Source: Mycobacterium sherrisii
GTDB taxonomy: Bacteria > Actinomycetota > Actinomycetes > Mycobacteriales > Mycobacteriaceae
DNA: 64,000 nt
Assembly: GCF_002102355.1 (NCBI RefSeq)
Contig: NZ_LQPT01000033.1
Coordinates: 1-64,000 of the forward strand
Reading direction: 5' to 3'
Shown in pieces: positions 48,746 to 57,511 of this stretch; position 1 is the stretch's first letter, and each line of letters opens with the position of its first letter. Below the pieces are notes generated by a model, which saw only the letters and a list, made by a program, of their open reading frames with translations, did not search any database and had not been told where the DNA came from. The translations under genes and the position numbers were made by a program.

Positions 48746-50584
48746 ATGGACGCCACCACCGACGAGTCCTTCGAAGCATTGTTGCGGTACATGCGAGATT
48801 CGCGCGGGTTCGACTTCACCGGCCACAAGCGCACTTCGCTGATCCGGCCGGTCCGGCATCGGATGGACCAGGCCGGATACCGCTCGTACGAGGAATATCT
48901 CGACGTGCTGCAGGCAAGTTCGGACGAATTCGCGTCGTTGTTCAACACCATCCTGATCAACGTCACGGCCTTTTTTCGCGACGAAGAGGCCTGGGACTTC
49001 GTCCGCGACGAGGTCATCCCGCGGATGCTGGCCGAACGCGGCCCCACCGACCCGATTCGGGTCTGGAGCGCCGGCTGCGCCTCCGGGCAGGAGGCCTACA
49101 CGCTGGCCATGCTGCTCGCCGAGGCGCTCGGGCCCGAGGCATTTCGGCAGCGGGTCAAGATCTACGCGACCGATATCGACGAGGAGGCGCTCGCCGAGGC
49201 GCGAGCTGCCAGCTACGACGCCAGGGCCGTCGAATCGGTGCCGCCGGATATCCTGTCCCGCTATTTCGAACAAGTCAACGGCCGCTACATCTTTCACAAA
49301 GATCTGCGTCGCGCGGTGATCTTCGGCCGCAACGATTTGGTCAAAGACGCACCGATCTCGCGGGTCGACTTCCTCGTCTGTCGCAATACGCTGATGTACC
49401 TCAATGCGGAGACGCAACGAAATGTGTTGGGCCGCCTGCATTTCGCGCTTGGTCCGCAGGGCACGTTGTTTCTCGGCCACGCCGAGATGCTGCTGAGTCA
49501 TAGCGATCGGTTCACTGCGCTGAACCTGAAGAACCGCATCTTCCGCAAGGCGGTCGGCACCCACGGCGGGGCGGAGCGCTACGACCCGGCAGCCTTCTAT
49601 GACCGCACCGACGAGTCGTCGGGGTTGACCACGGTGCGCGAGTTGGCTTTTCGCGCCAGCCCGGTGGCACAGATCGTGGTCACCGGGGAAGACACCGTGG
49701 CAATGATCAACCAGCAAGCCGAGAGCATCTTCGGCCTGTCGGCCCGCGATATCGGTCGGCTGCTCAGGGATTTGGAGGTGTCCTACCGAGCGGTGGAGCT
49801 GCGCGCCTATCTCGAGCAGGCCAAGGTGGAGCGCCGCTCGGCGCGGATCCCCGATGTCAAATGGCAACGGCCGGGCGCGGAAACGGTGTGGTTCGAAATC
49901 CACGTCAACCCCTTGGTCGACGCCGAGAACGGATTGCTGGGGGTGTCGATCGTCTTCTTCGACGTCAGCGCCACGCGCGCGCTGCTGGACAAGGTCGTCC
50001 AGACCAACCGCCAGCTCGAAGCGGCTTACGAGGAGTTGCAGTCCACCAACGAAGAACTCGAGACCACCAATGAGGAGTTGCAATCCACGGTGGAGGAACT
50101 CGAGACCACTAACGAGGAGCTGCAGTCCACCAACGAAGAACTCGAGACGATGAACGAGGAGCTGCAGTCCACTAACGACGAATTGCACACCATCAACGAC
50201 ACGTTGCGCGAGCGCAGTCTGGAACTCGACGGTGCGACAACCTTCCTGGATTCGCTGATCAATTCGGTGCAGATGGGCATGGTCGTGGTCGACCGGGAGA
50301 TGAAAGTGGTGGTCTGGAATCGGGGTTGCGAGGACCTGTGGGGGCTGCGGGCCGACGAGATCGCCGGCACCAAACTGACGTCGCTGGATATCGGATTGCC
50401 CCTCGATACGGTGCTGCCGTTGATCGGCAACGCCTTTGTGGATCCGGAGAGCTCGGGCGAAACGCTGGTGGACGCGGTCAACCGGAGGGGACGTCCGGCG
50501 CGGGTGCGGGTCACGTGCACGTCGTTTCGGTCGAACGACGGTGCGGCCGGTGGAGCGCTGTTGCTGATGGAGGTTTTGGGCTAG
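48746..50584 (+). CDS. CheR-type methyltransferase fused through a coiled coil to PAS domains
   Basis: The 612-residue protein has a CheR_N helical region, then a CheR SAM-binding domain (about 90-275; RVWSAGCASGQEAYTLAMLL, FLVCRNTLMYLN). A PAS domain follows at about 295-410 (FRASPVAQIVVTGEDTVAMI). A coiled coil made of eight exact heptads (EELQSTN/EELETTN) spans residues about 429-484, and a final PAS domain spans about 500-612. Typical CheR targets, chemoreceptors, are not known in Mycobacterium. With CheB proteins on both sides it is probably part of a PAS-based signal pathway. ATG at 48746 follows GACGGGATCTCC. Confidence 0.87.
   Translation: MDATTDESFEALLRYMRDSRGFDFTGHKRTSLIRPVRHRMDQAGYRSYEEYLDVLQASSDEFASLFNTILINVTAFFRDEEAWDFVRDEVIPRMLAERGPTDPIRVWSAGCASGQEAYTLAMLLAEALGPEAFRQRVKIYATDIDEEALAEARAASYDARAVESVPPDILSRYFEQVNGRYIFHKDLRRAVIFGRNDLVKDAPISRVDFLVCRNTLMYLNAETQRNVLGRLHFALGPQGTLFLGHAEMLLSHSDRFTALNLKNRIFRKAVGTHGGAERYDPAAFYDRTDESSGLTTVRELAFRASPVAQIVVTGEDTVAMINQQAESIFGLSARDIGRLLRDLEVSYRAVELRAYLEQAKVERRSARIPDVKWQRPGAETVWFEIHVNPLVDAENGLLGVSIVFFDVSATRALLDKVVQTNRQLEAAYEELQSTNEELETTNEELQSTVEELETTNEELQSTNEELETMNEELQSTNDELHTINDTLRERSLELDGATTFLDSLINSVQMGMVVVDREMKVVVWNRGCEDLWGLRADEIAGTKLTSLDIGLPLDTVLPLIGNAFVDPESSGETLVDAVNRRGRPARVRVTCTSFRSNDGAAGGALLLMEVLG
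50030..50197 (+). repeat. 21-bp repeats encoding eight exact heptads
   Basis: Eight consecutive 21-base units encode EELQSTN, EELETTN, EELQSTV, EELETTN, EELQSTN, EELETMN, EELQSTN and DELHTIN. The alternate units are more alike, showing 42-base higher-order duplication. The heptads would make a straight two-stranded coiled coil of 56 residues linking CheR/PAS to the C-terminal PAS. Confidence 0.88.
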
Positions 50585-51459
50585 TCACGCAGTTGCGCGA
50601 CCGCCCGCCTGGCGGCCTGCTGCGCTTGTTGGGCACGCCGCACGGATTCTTCGGCGCGGCGTCGTGCCATCGCAACCGTTTGGGCCGTGGCGCCGATGCC
50701 GGCCGCCAGATCCTGGCGTCGGCGCCGGAGTTCGTCTGCCCGCAGCCGCGCGGCTTCGGCGCGGGCGGCCGCGTCGTCGAGGGCTCGCGTCGATGGCTCC
50801 CGGAACTGATCGTCGGGCGGGGCGGCACCCGTCTGCGCCGGCGGTGTGGGCGCGCTGGCGCGCTCGGGCGCGGGGGGTATCGGGGCGCCGCGGGCAATGG
50901 CGGCAAGCACGCCACCGATGTCATGCACCGGCAAGATGAGGTCCGCACCGGCTTCGGCCGCGGCCATCGGCATCGAGGGGTAGTCCGCGGTCCCGGGGCT
51001 TTGGGCGATGACGATGGCCCCGGCCCGCTTCATCGCCCTGACTCCCTCGGCCCCGTCTCGGCCGGACCCGGACAACACGACGGCCAGTGCGCGCGGCCCG
51101 TACGAGCCGGCAACGGACACCAGCAACACGTCGAATCGACGCTCCGAGATCGACCCCATTCTGCGCAGTCGACAAGTCCGGTCTGCGACCAGCTCCATGT
51201 GCATGTCCGGCGGACAGACGGTCACGGGCCCCGGTTCGATGGTTTGGCGGTCGCGTGCCCAGCACACCGGGTGCGCGGTGGACCGTTGCAAGATCATGGG
51301 CAGCACGCTCGATTGCCCGCCGAGGTGCTGTTGCACGACGATGGCGGCACCGAACTCCGTAGGCAAATCGCCTAGGACCGCTAACAACGCCTCTAACCCA
51401 CCGGCCGAGGCCATCAGGACCACCAACTCGACCCCGGGTCGCTGGGTGTCGGTTGCCAT
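50581..51459 (-). CDS. CheB-type methylesterase without receiver domain
   Basis: The 292-residue protein has the CheB catalytic fold (about 10-190): VVLMASAGGLEALLAVL with Ser, VVQQHLGGQSSVLPMILQ with His, and VVLSGSGRDGAEGVRAMKR with Asp. A helical, Ala/Arg-rich C-terminal tail (about 215-292) may be a coiled coil (RLRADELRRRRQDLAAGIGA). It lacks the regulatory receiver domain. It converges on the CheR-PAS gene with a four-base overlap. It would remove methyl esters or deamidate a partner, or act as an atypical signalling hydrolase. Confidence 0.87.
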   Translation of the reverse strand: MATDTQRPGVELVVLMASAGGLEALLAVLGDLPTEFGAAIVVQQHLGGQSSVLPMILQRSTAHPVCWARDRQTIEPGPVTVCPPDMHMELVADRTCRLRRMGSISERRFDVLLVSVAGSYGPRALAVVLSGSGRDGAEGVRAMKRAGAIVIAQSPGTADYPSMPMAAAEAGADLILPVHDIGGVLAAIARGAPIPPAPERASAPTPPAQTGAAPPDDQFREPSTRALDDAAARAEAARLRADELRRRRQDLAAGIGATAQTVAMARRRAEESVRRAQQAQQAARRAVAQLRD

Positions 51460-51663
51460 GCGTCCAGTGTCCTCCGCCCGCCCTGATCCGGCCTCGGGAA
51501 CTTTCGCACTATCCAGCCGGCGAAGGACCCGGACAGCCAGCGAAGCCGCAACGGCGCCGCGTTTGGCAGTCGGCCACGCCGGGTACTGCCCAGGGTCGCG
51601 GGCTTCCGCCCTTGCGCCAAAGACCTCGACGGCAGTTCGAACCGGATACGGAGGGATTTCGTC

Positions 51664-52851
51664 GTGAAGATCGCGGTCGTGACCGGAGACGACGTCGCCG
51701 GTGACGGGCCAGCGCAGCTATGTTCCGCGCTCGCCACTCGCGGGCACGACGTGACATGCCATGCGAGGCAACAACGGCGGCCCCGCGCCCAACGCTCAGC
51801 CGAGCCGAATTTTCGGGTCGTGGCGACACGTGTCGGACCGCCGCCAGGGGGAACCGCCGCCGACGTTCTGCCTTTCGTGGGTGATTGGGCGGCCATCCTG
51901 CAACGCCGGTGGTCACACGACCGGCCCGACATCGTGCACGCGCATGGCTGGCTGGGCGGGCTGGCGGCCCAGCTGGCTGCACGGCGGCAAAGCTGGCCTA
52001 CCGTCCAGACTTTCCAGTGCCTGGCCGCAGCAAGGACGTCATCCGCCGACCGGTCCGACGATTCCGCGAGACAACGCATCGAGCCGCTGTTGGCGCGGCA
52101 CGCCGACTGGGTCACCGTCGAAAGCACGGCCGACCTCGAGGCGCTCACCCGGTCGCTGCACAGCCGGTCGCGGATGTCGGTGATCAGTGGTGGCGTCGAC
52201 GGTGATCGGTACACCCCGGTGGGCAGGGCCGACGATCACAGCGCCGCCCTGCCCGGCCTGCTCCGCGTCTTGTGTATCGCGCAGAATCCGTTGTGGGTCA
52301 ATGGAATCGACACGGTGATCGCGGCATTGTCCCGGGTCGCGTCCACCGAGCTGGTCATCGCGGAAAGCGGGCCCGACAGCTGTCGCGACGACCGGGCGAG
52401 AGCCAAGTTGGAGCGCTTCGGCGCAAAGTTGGGTGTGGACCAGCGGATCAGGTTCCTCGGCGCCGTCACCGATGACGACATGCCCGCGCTGCTGCGATCC
52501 TGCGATGTCCTCCTCTGCACGCCGCAACGACCACCCACAGCCGCCTCGGTCTTGCAGGCCATGGCCAGCGGGCTGGCGATCGTCGGCCCGGCCATCGGCG
52601 TGCTGGACGATCTCGTGGTCCACGACGTCACCGGCCTGCTGGCAGCCGGGGACGATCCCAGGGATCTGGCGTCGGCACTGAGAATCCTTGCGGCGGAACG
52701 TTTTCGCTGCAGCGGCATGGGGGCGGCCGGCCGCAACCGGGCGTTGTCGCGCTACACCTGGGACCGAATCGCACTGGACTCGCTGGCGATCTATGAGAAA
52801 CTCAGCTCAGAACGCGTAGTGGGTGAAGCAATGGAAGAGGTCACACGGTGA
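51664..52851 (+). CDS. GT4-family glycosyltransferase
   Basis: The 395-residue GT-B enzyme has an acceptor-binding N-half (PDIVHAHGWLGGLAAQLAAR) and a GT4 nucleotide-sugar half. The latter carries ISGGVDGDRYTPVG, VLCIAQNPLWVNGIDTVIAA, VDQRIRFLGAVTDDDMPALL and TAASVLQAMASGLAIVGPAI. The usual E-x7-E donor motif is weakened; the first Glu position reads Pro/Thr-rich. The gene starts with GTG preceded by GGAGGG. An AraC regulator follows 13 bases later. A 204-base gap before it (51460-51663) shows nothing notable. Acceptor unknown. Confidence 0.83.
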   Translation: MKIAVVTGDDVAGDGPAQLCSALATRGHDVTCHARQQRRPRAQRSAEPNFRVVATRVGPPPGGTAADVLPFVGDWAAILQRRWSHDRPDIVHAHGWLGGLAAQLAARRQSWPTVQTFQCLAAARTSSADRSDDSARQRIEPLLARHADWVTVESTADLEALTRSLHSRSRMSVISGGVDGDRYTPVGRADDHSAALPGLLRVLCIAQNPLWVNGIDTVIAALSRVASTELVIAESGPDSCRDDRARAKLERFGAKLGVDQRIRFLGAVTDDDMPALLRSCDVLLCTPQRPPTAASVLQAMASGLAIVGPAIGVLDDLVVHDVTGLLAAGDDPRDLASALRILAAERFRCSGMGAAGRNRALSRYTWDRIALDSLAIYEKLSSERVVGEAMEEVTR

Positions 52852-52864
52852 CCGGTGCGCAGTC

Positions 52865-53923
52865 ATGACGAGCATCACCGAAAAGAAACCGCACGGCGTG
52901 TCCAACGGCGCGGGCGACGTTCTGCGTGACTCGTTGAGCGCCAACCTCAAAGCCGCCGGTGACATGGGCGTCCTGTCTCGGCCTTCCGTGGTTCGACACG
53001 AGCAGTTCCGCACCTTCGATCCCGAGGACGCGCGGCGGTTCTTCGCAGCCGCCTACACGCCGGGCTGGCGAATCACCGGTATCGGCAGGGGATCGGCCGT
53101 CAAGCACCGGCGCTACACCGTGCCGGCGGTCACGCTCGACGACGTCCTGATGCAGGGCCGGGTCAACTGTGAAATCCCGGGCGCCGATGACGTGTTGGTG
53201 ATCCAACCGCGCGCGGGCGCATTGACGGTGAGCGCGAATCGGTTGCCCGAGCTGGACCATCCGGTGCTCGTCGCCCACGACATGCCCTGCGTGCTGTGGG
53301 TCAACTCAGGGCGATTCGACGTGGTCAGCATCGGGTCGGACGTGTTGCGTAAGGCGGCGGCCGGACAGTACGCGCCGTTGCCGCAGAAGATTCGGTTCCT
53401 CGATTGGCGTCCGTGCTCCAGTGCCGCCGCGCGCGCCTGGCATCGAGCACTGGAATACGCGAAAGCCACGCTCTGCTCGGCCGACACTGCGGGCCAACCG
53501 TTGATCGCCGCGACGGTGGCGACCGTGCTGGCAACAGCGTTACTCGAGTGTTACCCCTCCAACCTTACGGCGGACAGCGACGTGCTGAGCGACCCCGCAG
53601 TGCCCGAGGCGCTCAAGGATGCGGTGTCGTTCATCCACTGTCATGCCGGCGCCGACGTCGGGATTCATGAAGTTGCGGCGGCCGTGCACCTCACCCCGCG
53701 GGCAGTGCAGTACCTGTTCAGGCATCAACTGGACACCACTCCGACGCGGTATCTGCGTCGCGTCCGGTTGCACCGCGCGCATTTGGACCTGTTGTCCAGT
53801 GATCGCTCACTGACCACCGTGGCCGAGGTCGCCCAGCGGTGGGGATTCCTGCACACCGGCAGGTTCGCCGTGCAATACCGCAAGACCTACGGTCAGAGTC
53901 CACACACCACGTTGAGACAGTGA
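52865..53923 (+). CDS. AraC-family transcriptional regulator
   Basis: The 352-residue protein has a long N-terminal domain resembling the AraC-binding-like domain seen in mycobacterial regulators (DARRFFAAAYTPGWRITGIG). A C-terminal AraC double HTH (about 255-350) reads VGIHEVAAAVHLTPRAVQYL, FRHQLDTTPTRYLRRVRLHR and VAEVAQRWGFLHTGRFAVQY. It may be cotranscribed with the upstream GT4 gene. The ATG at 52865 is taken because the upstream frame lies within the GT4 end. Effector unknown. Confidence 0.85.
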   Translation: MTSITEKKPHGVSNGAGDVLRDSLSANLKAAGDMGVLSRPSVVRHEQFRTFDPEDARRFFAAAYTPGWRITGIGRGSAVKHRRYTVPAVTLDDVLMQGRVNCEIPGADDVLVIQPRAGALTVSANRLPELDHPVLVAHDMPCVLWVNSGRFDVVSIGSDVLRKAAAGQYAPLPQKIRFLDWRPCSSAAARAWHRALEYAKATLCSADTAGQPLIAATVATVLATALLECYPSNLTADSDVLSDPAVPEALKDAVSFIHCHAGADVGIHEVAAAVHLTPRAVQYLFRHQLDTTPTRYLRRVRLHRAHLDLLSSDRSLTTVAEVAQRWGFLHTGRFAVQYRKTYGQSPHTTLRQ

Positions 53924-54133
53924 GTTTTGGTAACCGCTCGGGTCAAAAGGCCCTGCGCAGCTTGCCTTTCTGAGGTCAAACGTGGCGTCCTGCACACTTT
54001 GGGGTCTGCGAACCCGCGCCGATGCGGCTAGGCTCTTGACAGGTTGAGTCCGCAGCTGCCGATATTTCGGGGCCATTGGGACACCGACGTCGCTTCGGTC
54101 TACTTGATCCCTCATCCGATTGGGCGTACTCGC

Positions 54134-54643
54134 ATGACTTCATTAGCTTTTCGACCGACCACCGACATGTGCGGCCAACCGCGCTGCCGCTTTTCGATCG
54201 ACTGCGCCGGGGCGCAGTTGCATGTGCACACCCGCAGATCGGCCACCGTATTGGGCGTCCACGGCGAAATCGACGCGTTCAACGCGGACCTGGTGGGCGA
54301 CGGGATTCGCCGGTACGCACGGCTCAAAGCGCCGGTGGTCCTGGACCTCAGTCAGCTGGATTTGCTGAGCGCGGCCGGGTTTCGCATGTTGCTCATTCTC
54401 AACGAAGAACACGAGCGCGCCGGATTGCACTGGAGCGTGGTCAGTGGGGCGCGATCGCGCCGCGTCGGCGCGGTCTTCCCGAAACACGGCTTGCCGCTTG
54501 TCGATTCGGTCTCCGAGGCGCTTCACATCGTCGACGACCTGGTTCAGACGCGCCGGCGGTGGCTCGCCGTCCCGGCTCGGCAACACGAGCCGCAGCGCGA
54601 CAACAGCTCCGGGCGCGCCGCGGGGCGCCGCGCGATCGCCTGA
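54134..54643 (+). CDS. STAS-domain protein (anti-sigma factor antagonist-like)
   Basis: The 169-residue protein has a central STAS domain (about 35-130): ATVLGVHGEIDAFNADLVGD, VVLDLSQLDLLSAAGFRMLL, then GLPLVDSVSEALHIVDDLV. Ser in DLLSAAG is at the position phosphorylated in SpoIIAA-like antagonists. It may release an anti-sigma factor under stress. Cys residues near the N-terminus (MCGQPRCRFSIDC) could be redox-active. It is not in an evident operon; it converges on the topoisomerase gene. Confidence 0.8.
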   Translation: MTSLAFRPTTDMCGQPRCRFSIDCAGAQLHVHTRRSATVLGVHGEIDAFNADLVGDGIRRYARLKAPVVLDLSQLDLLSAAGFRMLLILNEEHERAGLHWSVVSGARSRRVGAVFPKHGLPLVDSVSEALHIVDDLVQTRRRWLAVPARQHEPQRDNSSGRAAGRRAIA

Positions 54644-54647
54644 GCGA

Positions 54648-55703
54648 TCACGCTGTCTTGGCCAGCCCGGCAGTCTGAGACATGCCGGTGCCTCGGGCCA
54701 CCCGCCGGATCAGCGCACGGGTCGCCTTTTCCAGGATTTCCTGGGCGGCGTCCGGCTGCCGGGTCCGCTCGGCGCGCCCGGTCGCCGCGGCGATGGTGAG
54801 CTCTTGCTCGTAGCCGGTGACGACACGGGGATCCACATAGGAGCCTCGTGCCACCGCGGGCGTGTTGCCCAGCCCCTCGGCCACCTCTTTCATCACTGCC
54901 GACTCGACGCGCTTGATCACCCGTTGTGACACTGGGGGATCCGCGTCGGCGAACGCCACGGCCGCCAGCACCGTGCCATGCCAGGTCCGCAGATCCTTGA
55001 CGGTGAATTCGTCGCCGACGATTTCCTTGAACCGGGCATTTAGATCGTCGGCCCGCAGCTCAGTCCAGCCGGACCCGTTGCGGTACACCAACAATCGCTC
55101 ACCGTGTTGGGTACTGCGCATCAGCGCACGCACCGCGCGCACCACCGCGGCGTCCTGCACCTCCACGGTCCGCTGCACGCCGCTCTTGGCGGGGTAATCG
55201 AACGCGACCGCATCCCGGCGCACCGTCACGTGCTCGCGCAGCAGGGTCGCGATTCCGTAGGACTCGTGTTCTTCGGCGTATTGCTCTCCGCCGGAACGGA
55301 AGTAGCCCCGGTCCAGCAGGCGCAACCCCAGCGCCAGCACCCGCTCGCGCGACGTCCCGCGCCGGGACAGGTCGGCCACGATGCGATCGCGAAAGTCCGG
55401 TAGCCGAGTGGACAACTCGAGGACGCGATCGAACTTCTCCTCGGCGCGCTCCTGCTGCCACGCCGCATGGTAAAGATACTGACGGCGTCCGGCCGCGTCG
55501 GTGCCCACCGCCTGGATGTGTCCATTCGGATGAGGGCAGATCCACACCTTCTTCCAGGCCGGCGGGATCACCAGATCCTTGATCCGTTGCAGGGTTGCCT
55601 CGTCGGCCAGCGGCTCGCCGTCGGCGTCGTAGTAGGCGAATCCCTTGCCCCGCGGCTTGCGGGCGATTCCGGGCCCGTCCAGGACGCTTCGTCGTAGCCG
55701 CAT
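54648..55703 (-). CDS. DNA topoisomerase IB, poxvirus/eukaryote type
   Basis: The 351-residue enzyme has catalytic Arg/Lys residues in RDRIVADLSRRG and SGVQRTVEVQDA, His in DLRTWHGTVLAA, and the nucleophile Tyr at about residue 289 in ARGSYVDPRVVTGYEQ. It relaxes positive and negative supercoils through a 3'-phosphotyrosyl link without ATP. Such enzymes occur in M. smegmatis and M. avium but not in M. tuberculosis. The ATG begins the conserved RLRRSVLDGPGIARK. Confidence 0.92.
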   Translation of the reverse strand: MRLRRSVLDGPGIARKPRGKGFAYYDADGEPLADEATLQRIKDLVIPPAWKKVWICPHPNGHIQAVGTDAAGRRQYLYHAAWQQERAEEKFDRVLELSTRLPDFRDRIVADLSRRGTSRERVLALGLRLLDRGYFRSGGEQYAEEHESYGIATLLREHVTVRRDAVAFDYPAKSGVQRTVEVQDAAVVRAVRALMRSTQHGERLLVYRNGSGWTELRADDLNARFKEIVGDEFTVKDLRTWHGTVLAAVAFADADPPVSQRVIKRVESAVMKEVAEGLGNTPAVARGSYVDPRVVTGYEQELTIAAATGRAERTRQPDAAQEILEKATRALIRRVARGTGMSQTAGLAKTA

Positions 55704-55787
55704 GGTCGTCGTCTCCCAGTCTTGTTGGCTGATCGGGAGTTACCCGCCCGCGGGGGGATTCACACGGATGGATTGTCCGTCGCAACG

Positions 55788-55822
55788 CAAAACGACCCGC
55801 CACGTCGGTGTGGCGGGTCGTT
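55788..55822 (-). terminator. intrinsic terminator of the hemophore-like gene
   Basis: AACGACCCGCCAC (55791-55803) and GTGGCGGGTCGTT (55810-55822) form a perfect 13-bp stem with loop GTCGGT. On the minus strand it is followed by TTTTGCG, a textbook arrangement, 14 bases after the stop of the hemophore-like gene. Confidence 0.85.
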
Positions 55823-55835
55823 AGCGCGGGAGAAT

Positions 55836-56234
55836 CTAGCCGGCCATGAACTCGTGGTAAGCCGATTCCAGATTCGCCGGCAGGGCCGACACGTTGCACT
55901 GACGCTCGGTCTCGCCGATCGGCGCCAGAATGCCGCGCAGGTCGTAGTACTCCTGCGGGTGCGCGGTGAAGTAGCCGCGAAGGTTGGATGCGGCTTCGGT
56001 CCTCGGCTGTCCGTAGGCAGCCATGACGACCTGGTTGGCGGCCGGGTGAGCCGCGAGGTACTGCTCGGCGGCGCCCTGCGCCGAGGACACCGTGGCGTTC
56101 ACGCCCGCAGGGCTGCAGTCGGGTGCCGCGGCCGCGGACGGCGCACCGGCGATCCCCAAGGCCAGACCCCCGAGCAGACAACCGGCACTGACGCCGGCGA
56201 CTCGCCGGCGCGCGACGCTATTGCTGAATTTCAT
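55836..56234 (-). CDS. secreted heme-binding/hemophore-like protein (Rv0203 family)
   Basis: The 132-residue protein has a signal peptide (RRRVAGVSAGCLLGGLALGI, cleavage after AAA-AP). The mature part begins DCSPAGVNATVSSAQGAAEQ, with Cys residues at both ends of the mature chain (DCSP and ERQCNV) that can form a disulfide. YFTAHPQEYYDLRGI is typical of the mycobacterial hemophore-like family that includes Rv0203, which ferries heme to MmpL3/11. A heme-acquisition role is a family inference. It is a single-gene unit with an intrinsic terminator. Confidence 0.85.
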   Translation of the reverse strand: MKFSNSVARRRVAGVSAGCLLGGLALGIAGAPSAAAAPDCSPAGVNATVSSAQGAAEQYLAAHPAANQVVMAAYGQPRTEAASNLRGYFTAHPQEYYDLRGILAPIGETERQCNVSALPANLESAYHEFMAG

Positions 56235-56607
56235 GCTGTTGTCCTTCGATGATCGACATCAATTGACCGGGGTGCCCGATACCCAGAGACCAACGTAGCT
56301 GGCAGAGAACGCGACAGTGCCTTAAATTTGCGGGCAGCTAATGTGCGCCGGGAGGGGTTTGACTCGCGGCGGCCACGCCCATCAGTATCCGACGGCCTGT
56401 CGTGATCAAATCGTTACTAGCTAAGGCAGGTATCAGCAAACTCCCCTTAAGCTCGTTATCTGGCATCAATCGAAGCGTGGAGTAGCAGCCGCAAAGCCAG
56501 TGAGGGTTGCCCGGTGAACCCAGTGCGCCGCGGCGGCAGCCCGCCGAGACGGCATCGGGCTAGCATGTGCGGGAGCCGCTGCAGTCACCGCCCGCGGGGG
56601 AATTCTG
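56235..56607. other. intergenic region without recognised gene
   Basis: This 373-base gap between the divergent hemophore-like and SRPBCC genes contains AT-richer sequence around 56320-56465 (AATTTGCGGGCAGCTAATG, GTTACTAGCTAAGG) likely to hold promoters for both. I see no open frame, IdeR box or hairpin I would defend. Confidence 0.5.
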
Positions 56608-57042
56608 ATGGTCGAGATTCGCTTGGAACGCACGATCGCCGCGCCTGTGGAGCAGGTTTTCGATTGGCTGGCCGAACCGGTCAATTTCGCCGCCGCTCCG
56701 CTGGTGCTCAGGGGCAAGTGGGCTAAGGGCACGACGGGTCCCGGCCCGGGCGCCGTGCGTGAAGTGATCGGCGCCGGCACCTGGTTCCGTGAAGAGCTCA
56801 CGGTTTACGACCGGCCACGCAGCTACAGCTATCTGATCCTGCGATCCTTCCCGCCGTTCGATCACGACGGTGGCACCCTGACATTCACCACGGTCGGCGA
56901 CGCAACCCGGGTGGACTGGCTGACCAGTTACACCCATGCGGCCGCGGTGGGGGGCAAGGCGCTGGAGGCGGTGACGCGCCACCTGTTGCGTCCTAACCTC
57001 CTCGCGATTCTCGACGCATGCGCCAAGGCGCTGCAGAAATAA
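56608..57042 (+). CDS. SRPBCC (START-like) family protein
   Basis: The 144-residue helix-grip protein begins VEIRLERTIAAPVEQVFDWL and has EELTVYDRPRSYSYLILR, then TLTFTTVGDATRVDWLTSY, features of the polyketide-cyclase/START-like fold. Such proteins bind hydrophobic ligands. The ATG follows GGGGGAATTCTG. It is followed by a convergent small membrane-protein gene. No partner suggests the ligand. Confidence 0.82.
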   Translation: MVEIRLERTIAAPVEQVFDWLAEPVNFAAAPLVLRGKWAKGTTGPGPGAVREVIGAGTWFREELTVYDRPRSYSYLILRSFPPFDHDGGTLTFTTVGDATRVDWLTSYTHAAAVGGKALEAVTRHLLRPNLLAILDACAKALQK

Positions 57043-57079
57043 CCCAGTCTTGTTGGTGCGCGGCGTTTTCGGCACCGGC

Positions 57080-57439
57080 TCAGCGGTGCGGAACGACGGA
57101 GTCGGCCAGCAGTGCGCCCGTGACGACGGCGGCCACGATCAGTACCAGCGCCGCGGCCGGCCACACCCACAGCACGCGCTTGCGTGACGCCGCGATGATG
57201 ATGCCCGCGACGGCGAGGACGGCGGCGAGCCCCACACCGCCCCACGTCACCGCATAGGCCCAATCGAGTGCCGAAGTGTCGCAGGCGTTGGGCGAACACG
57301 AGTCGGTGGCCATCGCGAAGAAAAAGGAGAAAGACACCGACAGCGTCCCGGCAATCACGGCCAGCACGAACAGGATGACCGTGGCGATGGTGTCGGCCGT
57401 CGAGCGCTGCTTGGTCTCGGGATGCTGGGCGGCAGTCAT
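57080..57439 (-). CDS. three-helix membrane protein
   Basis: The 119-residue protein has hydrophobic segments TIATVILFVLAVIAGTLSVS, VTWGGVGLAAVLAVAGIII and VWPAAALVLIVAAVVTGALL. A loop with two Cys (TDSCSPNACDTSALD) lies after the first helix and would face outside, where a disulfide could form. It resembles small mycobacterial membrane proteins of unknown role. It is divergent from, and close to, the XRE regulator gene. Confidence 0.75.
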   Translation of the reverse strand: MTAAQHPETKQRSTADTIATVILFVLAVIAGTLSVSFSFFFAMATDSCSPNACDTSALDWAYAVTWGGVGLAAVLAVAGIIIAASRKRVLWVWPAAALVLIVAAVVTGALLADSVVPHR

Positions 57440-57511
57440 ACGGCAACTCTATGCCCGCATCGTTTCCTGGCAACGCCGCATGGCGGCCCGCCGCTGGGGT
57501 ACCCGGAACGG

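Noticed and set aside
48683-50188. 501-residue minus-strand frame rich in Val/Leu/Gln repeats
   Set aside because: It is the antisense shadow of the CheR-PAS gene; its repeats mirror the heptad DNA repeats.
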